From the NCBI RefSeq assembly GCF_002810445.1, contig NZ_NEXS01000009.1, forward strand, positions 434,001-498,000: DNA of 64,000 nt, in the 5' to 3' direction. Both the position numbers and the translations under genes were made by a program. The notes under the pieces were generated by a model. That model saw only the letters and a list, made by a program, of their open reading frames with translations, did not search any database and was not told the origin of the DNA. Positions within the stretch are counted from its first letter, which is position 1. Every line of letters starts with the position of its first letter. Shown here piece after piece: positions 26,730 through 35,483 of this stretch. The DNA is from Advenella sp. S44 (lineage in GTDB: Bacteria > Pseudomonadota > Gammaproteobacteria > Burkholderiales > Burkholderiaceae_B).

Positions 26730-27311
26730 TCAGGCCTGACGACGGGCAGTTGAGCGGCTTGCTGTGGCAGCGGCTTTGGTCGCAGATTCTGTTGCCTTGA
26801 TGGTTGCATTGGTTGCAGCAGAGATATTGGACTCGGCAACTTCAGCAGCCTGCTTGGCAGCCTTATTCATGGAATCATACGCAGTAGAGGCCGTTGCCAG
26901 CGAAGACTTCATGAGGGCGAAGGCGCTTTCTGAACCGGTAGGCGCATTTTTGGCCAGTTGGTCAATGGATTCAGAGAACTGCTGCTGACCTTCGGCAACT
27001 TGCGCTTCGGTCAATTTGATCAGTTCGTTGTTAACGCCGGAAAAGATGTCATAGACATGCTTGGAGTATGCGATGGCTTTTTCGGAATTGGGCTGGGCCA
27101 GAGAAGACACGTAAGCGGCGGCTTCCTGTGGATCTTTCAGTCCGGCCACTTGTTGGGATTGTTCGGCAACCTCGCCCAATGTCGCTTTAATGACTTTCAG
27201 GTTCAGGTCAACCAGCTTTTCAAAACCATTGAATAGAGAACCCTGAAACGCAACGGCGGCGTTCAGTGCAGATTTTTGACGGTTGATCAGTTGTTGTGGG
27301 ATGGCGCTCAT
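26730..27311 (-). CDS. phaP: Phasin family protein (polyhydroxyalkanoate granule-associated)
   Basis: 193 residues from the ATG at 27311, which has GAGGAT upstream. An upstream in-frame start at 27467 adds unrelated sequence. Phasin_2-type features are present: SAIPQQLINRQKSALNAAV, then FQGSLFNGFEKLVDLNLKV, a helical amphipathic body, and a C-terminal Ala/Thr/Lys/Arg-rich tail (KAAATASRSTARRQA). It coats PHA granules in the cytoplasm. No PHA synthase is in the window. Confidence 0.93.
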   Translation of the reverse strand: MSAIPQQLINRQKSALNAAVAFQGSLFNGFEKLVDLNLKVIKATLGEVAEQSQQVAGLKDPQEAAAYVSSLAQPNSEKAIAYSKHVYDIFSGVNNELIKLTEAQVAEGQQQFSESIDQLAKNAPTGSESAFALMKSSLATASTAYDSMNKAAKQAAEVAESNISAATNATIKATESATKAAATASRSTARRQA

Positions 27312-27648
27312 GATTGATATATCCTCGGTAGACAAATACAGTGTTAAGTTACGCAGAAACCCGTGACGTATGGCAACGGGCAACTGCCGAAAAACAGCTT
27401 GCTGCGTTGGCGGCAATGTCTTTTCACTCGCGGGGTTGTCATCCATCTTTTTATTGCATTGCACCAATTAAATTATACACGTCGTTTTCAGTGCGTCAAG
27501 TTATTTTTGTGCATCGCAACAAAAACAAAGCCCTTTGCTGTGCGAACGCGATAATTTATTGAATAATATAGGGGTTTGATGACTGCGCCATGACATAAAC
27601 ATGGCGCCTGGCGGACCAGCCACAAGCGCTGAAAGCGCTGACCCTGCC

Positions 27649-28455
27649 TTATTCGTAGCCCAACGCGGCAGAAATTTTTGCTGCAGTGCTCACCAGCATT
27701 TCCACCCATTCCTCCTGCAGGCGCTCTGCGGGTGCGGAAATGGACAGGCCGGCCACCAGCTTGCCCGAATCGTCGTAGATACCGGCAGAGATGCAGCGCA
27801 CGCCCAGCTCAAGCTCTTCATTATCCCGTGCGTAGCCATGACGCCGGACAAAGCTCAAGTCTCGCTCAAGGCGGTCCAGGTCGGTCAGGCTATTGCGGGT
27901 ATTGCCCGACAGGCCCGTGCGCATTGCATAGGCGCGAACATAACGGGCATCGGACGAGGCCAGAAAAAGTTTGCCGACAGAAGTCAGATGTAAGGGGGCT
28001 CGCCCACCAATGGCGCGCACCACCTGCATTCCTGAGCGCTCGCTCCAGGCACGGTCAATATAGACGATATCGTCGCCCTGCTGGATGGACAGGTTAACAG
28101 TCTGGCCGGTCAGATGGTGCAGGGTCTGCAAATGAACGTGCGCAACATCGCGCACATTGAGCCGGTCCTTGACCAGCGCCCCCAGCTCCAGGAGCCGAAT
28201 ACCCAATTGATACATGCCATTGTTGACGCGCTCGACATAGCGCCCTACTGCCAGATCGTTCAAAATACGATGAGCGGTTGACGCATGCAGCGCCGTGAGC
28301 GCCGCGATGTCCTTCAACGACACCGGATGTGGCTGGTCCGCCAGAACATCCAGCACTTTCATTGTACGTTCCAATACCTGGATACTGATGCCTGAAGCGA
28401 CATCGGGCCTGTCGGAATCGGATACCGCTTGCGTGGTTAAAAGCCGGTTTGCCAT
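27649..28455 (-). CDS. IclR-family transcriptional regulator
   Basis: 268 residues. The N-terminal winged helix-turn-helix covers about 25-85 (VLERTMKVLDVLADQPHP, then HASTAHRILNDLAVGRYVER). The C-terminal IclR effector domain carries the GRAPLHLTSVGKLFLA and ELELGVRCISAGIYDDSGKL motifs. It is a cytoplasmic repressor or activator of a catabolic operon. No obvious target operon is adjacent. An inverted repeat 55 bp upstream (28510-28536) may be its own operator. Confidence 0.93.
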   Translation of the reverse strand: MANRLLTTQAVSDSDRPDVASGISIQVLERTMKVLDVLADQPHPVSLKDIAALTALHASTAHRILNDLAVGRYVERVNNGMYQLGIRLLELGALVKDRLNVRDVAHVHLQTLHHLTGQTVNLSIQQGDDIVYIDRAWSERSGMQVVRAIGGRAPLHLTSVGKLFLASSDARYVRAYAMRTGLSGNTRNSLTDLDRLERDLSFVRRHGYARDNEELELGVRCISAGIYDDSGKLVAGLSISAPAERLQEEWVEMLVSTAAKISAALGYE

Positions 28456-28509
28456 AATGATAAGTGGTCAGAATATTGCAGTGCAATAAATTCTATATCA
28501 TATTGTGAA

Positions 28510-28536
28510 AAATAGGAACCCGACAATGTCCTATTT
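28510..28536. promoter_or_regulatory. Inverted repeat between iclR-type gene and molybdopterin-binding gene
   Basis: AAATAGGA (28510-28517) and TCCTATTT (28529-28536) with an 11-base loop. On the minus strand it follows the molybdopterin-binding-domain gene and is trailed by TTC, so it could be a weak terminator. It also sits where an IclR operator would be. I cannot separate the two from sequence. Confidence 0.45.
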
Positions 28537-28562
28537 ATGCCAAAACATGACAAACTCGTGCT

Positions 28563-29372
28563 TTATGCGGGTTTATCCGGATGAAAACGGCCGCCTACGC
28601 GCAGTATTTCACCCTTCAGATAATCAAAGGCGACGCTGGCGGCGGGCTCTTCGCCTTTGACTCCCAGATCAATATAGGCGCCTGCGCCCTGCCCCATGGT
28701 GGGCAGGCTGAACGTGCTGATACCGGACCAGTGCGTTTCGATATGCTCCAGCGCTGGCGTGATCCGGGATTCGGGAACGCCATAAGCCAGTATATTGTGA
28801 GATACGAGCTGAGACAGGTTCTGGTAATCGGCATACCGGTTGTCCAGCGTCCATTCGACCATGGGCCACGCCATTTCGGGAAATCCCGGAACAAACGTAT
28901 GGTCCTGAATGAAAAACCCTGGTATGCGGTTATAGGGATTGGGCACAATTTGGGCCCCGACAGGAAATACGCCCATTGCCAGGCGGCGCTGGTTCTCCGG
29001 TGAGCCTGGGTCATGGGTGCCCCGACCTTCCAGCGCCAGTTGCGCAAAGCGTTCCGTGATGAGTTTTTCGGCTTCCGGGTGCAGCGCCAGCGGCACGCCC
29101 AGCGCCTGAGCGACCGCCGTACGGGTTTTGTCGTCGGGGGTAGCGCCAATGCCACCACTGGAAAAAACAATATCGCCGGAGGCGAAACTACGCTTATAGG
29201 CTGCGATCAACGTTTCCAGATCATCAGGAAGAAATTCGGCGCGCGATAACTGCATCCCACGCGCTGCAAGCAGCGAAATGATTTTGGACAAATGCTTGTC
29301 CTGGCGACGGCCGGACAGGATCTCGTCTCCCACAATTATCAAACTTATTTTACGTGCTGCCTTATCGTTCAT
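28563..29372 (-). CDS. Molybdopterin-binding domain protein (CinA N-terminal type)
   Basis: 269 residues from the ATG at 29372, chosen because AGGA lies eight bases upstream. An ATG three codons earlier lacks spacing. The MoaB/Mog fold is shown by SLIIVGDEILSGRRQDKHLS, then GDIVFSSGGIGATPDDKTRTA and NPYNRIPGFFI. VPGFPEMAWPM corresponds to the CinA segment. Only the N-terminal CinA-like part is present, and the NMN deamidase domain of full CinA is missing. Such stand-alone proteins are common in betaproteobacteria. Their role is unclear, with nucleotide or molybdopterin-like binding suggested by fold only. Confidence 0.88.
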   Translation of the reverse strand: MNDKAARKISLIIVGDEILSGRRQDKHLSKIISLLAARGMQLSRAEFLPDDLETLIAAYKRSFASGDIVFSSGGIGATPDDKTRTAVAQALGVPLALHPEAEKLITERFAQLALEGRGTHDPGSPENQRRLAMGVFPVGAQIVPNPYNRIPGFFIQDHTFVPGFPEMAWPMVEWTLDNRYADYQNLSQLVSHNILAYGVPESRITPALEHIETHWSGISTFSLPTMGQGAGAYIDLGVKGEEPAASVAFDYLKGEILRVGGRFHPDKPA

Positions 29373-29420
29373 AGTACTCATCCTGTTGTTGACCCGTCTG
29401 CGGATGACGCTATTCTAACG

Positions 29421-30233
29421 CTAAAGGTTGGACTGTGCTGGCAATCGCAGCGGGGCATTCCCACGCAGTTGCCAGAGCGCAAACAGCCCGTGATGAGCAT
29501 AAACCAGCGAGGTGAACACGGGCAGTAAAATCCAGGTCAGCGGAATCAGATTGATCATCGCGCAGATCGTGCCGATCAGCCATCCGCCGCTACGCTGGCG
29601 GCCAATGACTAGCGCCCGCTCCTGTTGCGTTGCATGTTCAACCAGCGCGTCAAAGCGCAACATATGGGTAAACGCGTATGCCCACCAGAAAACGTGCAGC
29701 ACAATGGCAACCGGCGGTATCAGCCAAAACGGCAGGGTCAACACCCAGCCCACAATAAATACTGCCATTACCTTGGTCGAATTTATCATGCTTGAAATAA
29801 ATACCTGACTGCCACGACGCTGCAGTTCCGGGTAATCGGTGCGGGCCACATGACCGACGACCATGGGCATGACCAGAACGGCAGCAATCAGCAGACCGAT
29901 GCTGCTGCCAACGGTGACCATAATGACAAACATCGCAATATGAACCAGATAAACCGTCACGGAAAATAATCCAACAGCAGCGATCCAGCTTTCCATCTCG
30001 GTCATGAACGTCGATTGCGTGATGAATACATCCAGCCAGTCGGACAAGGGTTCCCACAAAAATCGGGCAAAGAACAGCATGGCGATCAGGGCGGCGGCAA
30101 AAGGCAGCAGCAGTGCCAGTAACATACGCGGCTGCATCTGGGAGACTATCGCCCGACCGAAAGCCCGGCCAACGCCCTCGTACGGTGACGGAATACTGTC
30201 TGATTGCTGCCCGAATGGTGTACTATTTTGCAT
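29421..30233 (-). CDS. EI24 domain-containing inner-membrane protein (CysZ-like)
   Basis: 270 residues with about five to six hydrophobic segments. Examples are MLLALLLPFAAALIAMLFFA, VGLFSVTVYLVHIAMFVIMV, LIAAVLVMPMVV, VFIVGWVLTLPFWLIPPVA and LIPLTWILLPVFTSLVY. Near the third segment it has RTDYPELQRRGSQVF. The EI24/CysZ family includes the E. coli sulfate transporter CysZ, but this protein clusters by pattern with uncharacterised betaproteobacterial members. Substrate unknown. It is divergent from the thioredoxin-like gene. Confidence 0.85.
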   Translation of the reverse strand: MQNSTPFGQQSDSIPSPYEGVGRAFGRAIVSQMQPRMLLALLLPFAAALIAMLFFARFLWEPLSDWLDVFITQSTFMTEMESWIAAVGLFSVTVYLVHIAMFVIMVTVGSSIGLLIAAVLVMPMVVGHVARTDYPELQRRGSQVFISSMINSTKVMAVFIVGWVLTLPFWLIPPVAIVLHVFWWAYAFTHMLRFDALVEHATQQERALVIGRQRSGGWLIGTICAMINLIPLTWILLPVFTSLVYAHHGLFALWQLRGNAPLRLPAQSNL

Positions 30234-30299
30234 GACTTGCCTTTTGCGCTACGGCGTAAATGGTTTCAGATCCAACCGCGACCTATTTGCAGATTCATT

Positions 30300-30686
30300 A
30301 TGTTCGTACAAAACCCCGGCCAGCATGTGCCCCAGTTGCTTCAGGCGCTGGACAATCCCAACACCTGGCTTGTTGCGTGCTATTGCGCTGCCTGGTGCGA
30401 TACTTGCGGCGATTATCGCGGCGCGTTCCAGGCCTTGAGTGAACGCTACCCGCAGCACCTGTTCCTATGGGTTGACGTTGAAGACCATCCTGAATTGCTG
30501 GATGATCTTGATGTAGAGAATTTTCCCACCCTACTTATCCAGACTGGCGGGCAAACCCGATTTTTCGGCACGATGCTTCCCTACATCAGTCATCTGGAAC
30601 GCATGCTGCAAGCCGTGCAAGAAGAACCCGACAGCAGCGCCCCTGGGCCGACCGACCTGCGTGTGCTACTGGCCGCTTTGGTCTGA
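30300..30686 (+). CDS. Thioredoxin-like protein with CDTC active site
   Basis: 128 residues from the ATG at 30300. The open frame upstream to 30204 is non-homologous. The thioredoxin fold has the active site AAWCDTCGDY with Cys33 and Cys36, and the cis-proline region ENFPTLLIQTGGQTRFFGT. The CDTC dipeptide differs from CGPC of TrxA and suggests another redox potential or partner. There is no signal peptide, so it is cytoplasmic. The final 15 or so residues (GPTDLRVLLAALV) form a short extension. Partner unknown. Confidence 0.87.
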   Translation: MFVQNPGQHVPQLLQALDNPNTWLVACYCAAWCDTCGDYRGAFQALSERYPQHLFLWVDVEDHPELLDDLDVENFPTLLIQTGGQTRFFGTMLPYISHLERMLQAVQEEPDSSAPGPTDLRVLLAALV

Positions 30687-30856
30687 GACCTCATTGCCTC
30701 AGCGCCGGTTCCATCCACATGGGCAACAAACCAGGCTTTTAGCTCCATGCATGGCCTTTCGCTGGACGATACCGCCAGCAACTTGCGAACCATGATCTGA
30801 TCGGGCATGTGGGAGTGGCAGGCCGCAGTTTCAAGAGGCTGAACGCGGCCGAACCG

Positions 30857-32275
30857 TTAGTTTTCCGTATTGGGACGACCACCCAGCAAGACCGCCAGCA
30901 TGGGTTTGGGCCCGTGCCCGTCAGAGCGGTGGGTAGACGCGGGCTCGGGCTCTGCCTTGCGCTTGGCCGGCTCGTAGGGGCGGAAGAAAAAATCGTCTAT
31001 CGGCGTCGCCCGGGTGGCGGGGAAAGTTTTCTTGTATCGTTCAGGTTTGCCGGTGGCGGTACGGGCAGGATGATGTCCGCGCGCCGTAAAAATGCTTGGG
31101 ATGGACAAAACGCCGCGTGGTACCGGCGTTTTGATGAGCTTTTCGATATCCTCGAGCAGACGCTCTTCCGTTTGCGTATAAAAGGCGATGGCCTCGCCCT
31201 TTGCGCCGGCCCTGCCCGTTCTGCCGATACGATGCACGTAGTCTTCGGCGTTATAGGGCAAATCCATATTAATCACGCAGGGCAATCCAGCCACGTCAAG
31301 CCCGCGGGCGGCAACGTCGGTTGCCACCAGGACAGCGATGTCGCCGGACTTGAATCCTTCAAGCGCCTTGATGCGCTCGGCCTGCGAACGGTCACCATGA
31401 ATGGATTCGGCGTTGATGCCCTCACTGACCAGTTCCCTGGCCACCCGGCTGGCACCGATCTTGGTGTTGACAAAAACAATGACCTGGCTCAGATTACGCG
31501 ACTTCAATGTATACAGTACGGCTGCTTTCTTTTCATTGGGCGCTACCGGATAAGCGATCTGGGTAACCGTTTCGGCCGTGGCATTGCTTGGCGCCACGTT
31601 GATTTCCACCGGATTGTTCAAAAAGCTGCGCGCCAGCTTGCGAATATCATTGCTGAATGTTGCCGAAAACAGCAGGCTTTGCCGGGGTTTGGGCAACAGC
31701 CGGACGATCCGCTCCAGATCGGGCAGAAATCCCATATCGAGCATACGATCGGCTTCATCAAGCACCAGCACACTGACCTGGCTCAGATTGACATTTTTCT
31801 GCTCAATGTGATCCAGCAACCGCCCCGGTGTGGCGATCAGCAACTCGCAGCCCTTGCGCAACTGGTCGCGCTGGGCGTTCATGTCCACTCCGCCAAAAAC
31901 AACAGCCACGCGCAATGGAGAACTGTGGCTGTAGCGTTTTACACTCTCGGCAACCTGATCGGCCAGTTCCCGCGTGGGGGCCAGGATCAGCGCACGTACC
32001 GGGTGGCGGGCAGGCGACATACTGCTATTGGACATGGGCATCAGTCGGTGCAACAGCGGCAGCGTAAAGGCCGCTGTCTTGCCGGTGCCCGTCTGGGCAG
32101 CGCCCATGATATCGCGACCATCCATGATAAGCGGCATCGCCTGTTCCTGGATGGGCGTGGGCTTGGTATAGCCGCTGGCCATCACCGCCTTCAGCAGGTC
32201 GGGATGCAGGCCAACCTCGGTAAAAGATTCGAAGGCAGGCGTTTTGCCGGAAGTAGTCGTATTGGCGTCGGTCAT
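30857..32275 (-). CDS. rhlE: DEAD-box RNA helicase (RhlE-like)
   Basis: 472 residues from the ATG at 32275. An extra 17-codon extension to 32326 is unlikely. ATP-dependent RNA helicase core motifs are Q-motif PTPIQEQAMP, motif I AQTGTGKT, Ia APTRELA, II DEAD (VLVLDEADRMLD), III SAT, and VI HRIGRTGRAG. The C-terminal 60 residues are basic and end in a segment shared by Burkholderiales RhlE proteins (MLAVLLGG). It acts in mRNA decay, ribosome assembly or cold adaptation, as known for the family. Confidence 0.93.
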   Translation of the reverse strand: MTDANTTTSGKTPAFESFTEVGLHPDLLKAVMASGYTKPTPIQEQAMPLIMDGRDIMGAAQTGTGKTAAFTLPLLHRLMPMSNSSMSPARHPVRALILAPTRELADQVAESVKRYSHSSPLRVAVVFGGVDMNAQRDQLRKGCELLIATPGRLLDHIEQKNVNLSQVSVLVLDEADRMLDMGFLPDLERIVRLLPKPRQSLLFSATFSNDIRKLARSFLNNPVEINVAPSNATAETVTQIAYPVAPNEKKAAVLYTLKSRNLSQVIVFVNTKIGASRVARELVSEGINAESIHGDRSQAERIKALEGFKSGDIAVLVATDVAARGLDVAGLPCVINMDLPYNAEDYVHRIGRTGRAGAKGEAIAFYTQTEERLLEDIEKLIKTPVPRGVLSIPSIFTARGHHPARTATGKPERYKKTFPATRATPIDDFFFRPYEPAKRKAEPEPASTHRSDGHGPKPMLAVLLGGRPNTEN

Positions 32276-32383
32276 TAAGTGTATGTGAAGGGAACTGAAA
32301 ATTGCGGCAGGCCGCGAAAACGTCATTTTACTCTACTCGTGTGCCCATCTACGCCCATTGGCTCGTCAAGTGGGGAGAAAGCC

Positions 32384-32704
32384 TCAGAAAAACCAGCGTA
32401 AAAACCACAGAACGACCATTCCCACCGCGATCATGAAAAGTATATTGCGCACCCGCAAAAAAGCCAGCGCGGCTACCACGGCGGCAAAAAACTCGGCACC
32501 CACCTGGGGCCATTGCCCTGTTGCCCATGGCAACAGGCTGGGGACAATAATGGCGGTCAAGGCCGCCACCGGCGCATAGCGCAAGCCGCGGCTGACGGTC
32601 TTGCTCAAAGGGAAATACTGGCCCAGCATGAGATAGCCGGCCCGCGTCAGCAAGCTGCCGATACCCAGTAGCACAATGACAAGTGCAATGTACGTGTCGC
32701 TCAT
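32384..32704 (-). CDS. azlD: AzlD-type branched-chain amino-acid exporter small subunit
   Basis: 106 residues from the ATG at 32704, which overlaps the azlC stop in an ATGA arrangement. There are four hydrophobic segments, with family features LTRAGYLML and AALTAIIVPSLL. It pairs with AzlC to export branched-chain amino acids or analogues through the inner membrane. The longer frame upstream is inside azlC and non-homologous. This is one of two azlCD pairs in the window. Confidence 0.9.
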   Translation of the reverse strand: MSDTYIALVIVLLGIGSLLTRAGYLMLGQYFPLSKTVSRGLRYAPVAALTAIIVPSLLPWATGQWPQVGAEFFAAVVAALAFLRVRNILFMIAVGMVVLWFLRWFF

Positions 32705-33507
32705 GCGCGCACGCTCCGGGTCATGGCCTTTTCCGACAGCATGCCGGCAGCAATGCCGGCCACAATGGCAATAAATAAGCCCATGCGCAGCGGCAGCGCC
32801 TGGCCCAGCCAGGCCACCACGCCCGCGACCGCTACCGTAACCAGCATGGGACGGCCCTTGATCAGCGGGATAACCACCGCCATCAGCGTCAGCACACCAG
32901 CAAACTCCAGCGACCACTCGCGCGGCACGCGATCACCGATCAATACACCAGCCAGGGTGCTTAACTGCCAGGCCATAGCAATCGCGGTTCCCATGGACAG
33001 GTAGGTCCATACATAAACGGTGCGCCGCTTCTGGCGAACATGACGAAACAGGCTGACAAAGACGACATAGTTGATATCCGTCAGCAGATACCCAAGCACC
33101 AGTCGCTTGAAATGGGAATAACGCTCGAAAAAGGGATAAAGCGTAGCACCAAATATGACAAACCGGATATTGACAATAAATCCGGCCAGAAACACCATCC
33201 ATACCGGCGCGCCTGCCGCCATCAGGGGCAGTGCCGTAAGCTGGGCCGAGCCGGCATATACCCACAATGACATGATCATGGACTGCCAAAAGGACAAACC
33301 ATAATTGACCATGGCCACGCCGGACACAAACCCCCAGGCGGACAACGCCAGCAGGTGAGGCGCCACCGCCCGCATCCCCAATTGGGCGGCCTGTCGACGC
33401 GCCAGGCGGTGCGCCTGGCTGGCAGCAGGCAAAACCCGCGCCAAAACGATAAACGGGGAAAACAAAATAGATCCTTGTGCTGTACAATACACTGGGTAGC
33501 GGCGCAT
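32701..33507 (-). CDS. azlC: AzlC-family branched-chain amino-acid export permease
   Basis: 268 residues as drawn. AzlC features are SFWQSMIMSLWVYAGSAQ, LTALPLMAAGAPVW, and NIRFVIFGATLYPFF plus LLTDINYVV. The N-terminus is uncertain. The ATG at 33507 has no Shine-Dalgarno sequence, whereas a TTG at 33465 has AAGGA at correct spacing and removes 14 non-conserved residues. The arginine-rich N-terminal region (AHRLARRQAAQLGMRA) precedes the first membrane helix. It is translationally coupled to azlD. Substrate by family: valine, leucine, isoleucine or toxic analogues. Confidence 0.88.
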   Translation of the reverse strand: MRRYPVYCTAQGSILFSPFIVLARVLPAASQAHRLARRQAAQLGMRAVAPHLLALSAWGFVSGVAMVNYGLSFWQSMIMSLWVYAGSAQLTALPLMAAGAPVWMVFLAGFIVNIRFVIFGATLYPFFERYSHFKRLVLGYLLTDINYVVFVSLFRHVRQKRRTVYVWTYLSMGTAIAMAWQLSTLAGVLIGDRVPREWSLEFAGVLTLMAVVIPLIKGRPMLVTVAVAGVVAWLGQALPLRMGLFIAIVAGIAAGMLSEKAMTRSVRA

Positions 33508-33693
33508 GAACGCAGGGCAAGATCATCCCATTGCGCCTGCCCCAAGGCAGAAATATAATACGTTAGCACGTAACCGGCCAGACCAAGTGACGCTGTACGG
33601 CAACACTTCGGCCGTTTCGCACCAAACCCGCGCGTTATTCGCACAATGCACAACGCGCGCAACATGTCTTTCCGCTTTTTTAGGAAGTAACTG

Positions 33694-33891
33694 ATGTCTG
33701 CACAAGTACAACCGGCGCCCGTCGAGGTGTCCGCCAGCGATTTGCCTGTCTATTGTCCTGGCCCGAACGCGCCCACCTGGAGTTTGCATCCACGCGTGTT
33801 TCTTGAGGTCAGCAAGACCGGCTCGGCAACCTGCCCCTATTGCGGCACCGTATACCGGCTCAAAGAAGGCGAGAAAGTGCATGGGCACTAA
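33694..33891 (+). CDS. Zinc-finger domain protein (zf-CHCC type)
   Basis: 65 residues, preceded by AGGA. Residues 19-23 read PVYCPGP and later TCPYCGTVYRL, giving the C-x(n)-H-x(n)-C-x2-C pattern of the short zf-CHCC proteins related to NDUFS6. PTWSLHPRVFLEV holds the histidine. Its last codons overlap the start of the SnoaL-like gene (33881), indicating coupled translation. In related genomes these short proteins are often listed as zinc-finger domain proteins of unknown function. Confidence 0.88.
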   Translation: MSAQVQPAPVEVSASDLPVYCPGPNAPTWSLHPRVFLEVSKTGSATCPYCGTVYRLKEGEKVHGH

Positions 33892-34339
33892 AAGCACGGC
33901 TGCCCCCAAGCGCGCAGTGTTCGCCAGCCCCGACGAAGTCGAACAGGCCTTCTATGAAGCGTTGCGCCTGGGGGATGTCATGCGCGTCATGAACACCTGG
34001 GCCGACGACGAAGAAACCGTCTGCATTCACCCGGGCGGTGAGCGCCTGACCGGCACTAGTGCCATCCAGGCCTCCTGGCAGGAGCTTCTCAATAGCGGCC
34101 CGGTCCACATTTATGCCCACCACCCCGTTGTGATTACCTATGGCATGACCGTCATACATATCCTGATTGAGGAAGTGCAGGCCAATACCCCACGCGGCAA
34201 TCGTGAACTGCTGTTCTATGCAACCAATGTTTACCACAAGGGCCGCACCGGCTGGCATCTGGTTCATCATCACGCGGCGCCCGCCCCATCGGATATTCTG
34301 CTTTCGGAAATGCACGATATCCCAAATTTGCTGCATTAA
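33881..34339 (+). CDS. SnoaL/NTF2-like domain protein
   Basis: 152 residues from the ATG at 33881, overlapping the zinc-finger gene by 11 bp in another frame. Domain features of the NTF2-like/DUF4440 group are seen: EVEQAFYEALRLGDVMRVMN, WADDEETVCIHPGGERLTG and GWHLVHHHAAPAP. It is a cone-shaped fold that may bind a small ligand or be enzymatic; no catalytic set is clear. Coupling to the zinc-finger gene suggests a shared role, as seen in other Burkholderiales, but the role is unknown. Confidence 0.83.
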   Translation: MGTKSTAAPKRAVFASPDEVEQAFYEALRLGDVMRVMNTWADDEETVCIHPGGERLTGTSAIQASWQELLNSGPVHIYAHHPVVITYGMTVIHILIEEVQANTPRGNRELLFYATNVYHKGRTGWHLVHHHAAPAPSDILLSEMHDIPNLLH

Positions 34340-34485
34340 TCCCGGTTGTTGGCCCGCCCGACGATCGCCTGCAAGCCCTGCCTCTGTGCGTTGGACTATG
34401 CAAGAATCGTGGCCCCTACGCCACCCCTGACGCAACCAGCCGACATTTATCCTGAACCTGACAAAACCGAATCACCGGACTTGCT

Positions 34486-35481
34486 GTGACTGCCCGACTC
34501 ATTCTTGACCCATGCCCTTCGCCTGCCTGGCAATGCGAAGGCCATTTGCAGACCATTGCCGCGATGAAATGGGGTCGACGGGTGCCGCAGCAGTTTGTCC
34601 GACAGCGGCTGGACACGCCCGATGACGATTTCGTGGACATTGACTGGGCCGGTCAGCAAAGCCATACTCATTGCGAATTTGACGGCCCAGCCCTGGTCAT
34701 TTTCCACGGACTGGAAGGCAGCAGCCAAAGTCACTATGCGCAGGCGATCGGCGCGCATTTTGTTGAACGTGGCTGGATGGTCGCCGTTGCCCATTTTCGC
34801 GGCTGCTCGGGCGAGCCAAACCGGCTGGCCCGCTCTTATTTTTCCGGCGACTCGCAAGATGTGGGATTTATCCTGGAGCAGGTTCGCAGCCAGTTGCCAC
34901 AGGCGCGCTGGCATGCGGCGGGCGTATCTCTGGGGGGCAACGCCCTGCTCAAGTACATCGGAGAACAAGGCCGACAACTGTCATGGCTCAATGGCGTGGC
35001 GGGCATCTCGGTACCCGTAGATCTGGTTGCCACCGGCATGCAGTTGCAAACCAGCCTGGTCGGGCGCTATTTATATACCCCGCACTTTCTGGCTTCGATG
35101 CGCCATAAACTGCGGCAGAAAGCCGGTGCCTTCCCGGGAGCGGTCAACTGGCGCAAAGCGTTGCAGGCACGCACCCTGTTGCAGTTTGACGATGCCTATA
35201 CTGGTCCGGTGCATGGATTTCGCAGTGGACTGGATTACTGGGCGCGCTGTTCAAGCAAATATTTTCTGCAAGCCATACAGGTACCCACCTTGCTACTGAT
35301 TGCGCGCAACGATCCCTTTATTCCCGAAGCCAGTCTGCCGGGCCCCGATCAGGCCAGTGATCATGTTGTGCTGCATTATCCGTACACCGGTGGACATGCC
35401 GGCTTTGCCAGCGGCGCCGGGCGTGGCGAACTGACCTGGCTGCCGCGTCGGCTCGAGCGGTTTTTCACGCTGAACCAATAA
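34486..35481 (+). CDS. YheT-family alpha/beta hydrolase
   Basis: 331 residues with a GTG start at 34486; no upstream ATG fits. Features are WQCEGHLQTIAAM, DFVDIDW, VIFHGLEGSSQSHYAQAIG, FRGCSGEPNRLARSYFSGDS and the nucleophile elbow GVSLGGNALLKYIGE. YTGGHAGF near the end holds the catalytic histidine, with the acid in ARNDPFIP. This matches the conserved YheT/EMB8 group of esterase-like hydrolases with unknown substrate. Its stop lies 2 bp from the stop of the convergent CtaG-like gene. Confidence 0.92.
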   Translation: MTARLILDPCPSPAWQCEGHLQTIAAMKWGRRVPQQFVRQRLDTPDDDFVDIDWAGQQSHTHCEFDGPALVIFHGLEGSSQSHYAQAIGAHFVERGWMVAVAHFRGCSGEPNRLARSYFSGDSQDVGFILEQVRSQLPQARWHAAGVSLGGNALLKYIGEQGRQLSWLNGVAGISVPVDLVATGMQLQTSLVGRYLYTPHFLASMRHKLRQKAGAFPGAVNWRKALQARTLLQFDDAYTGPVHGFRSGLDYWARCSSKYFLQAIQVPTLLLIARNDPFIPEASLPGPDQASDHVVLHYPYTGGHAGFASGAGRGELTWLPRRLERFFTLNQ

Positions 35482-35483
35482 CT

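Noticed and set aside
30590-30808. Minus-strand 72-codon ORF after the thioredoxin-like gene
   Set aside because: It overlaps the thioredoxin-like coding region, has no ribosome binding site and resembles no family.
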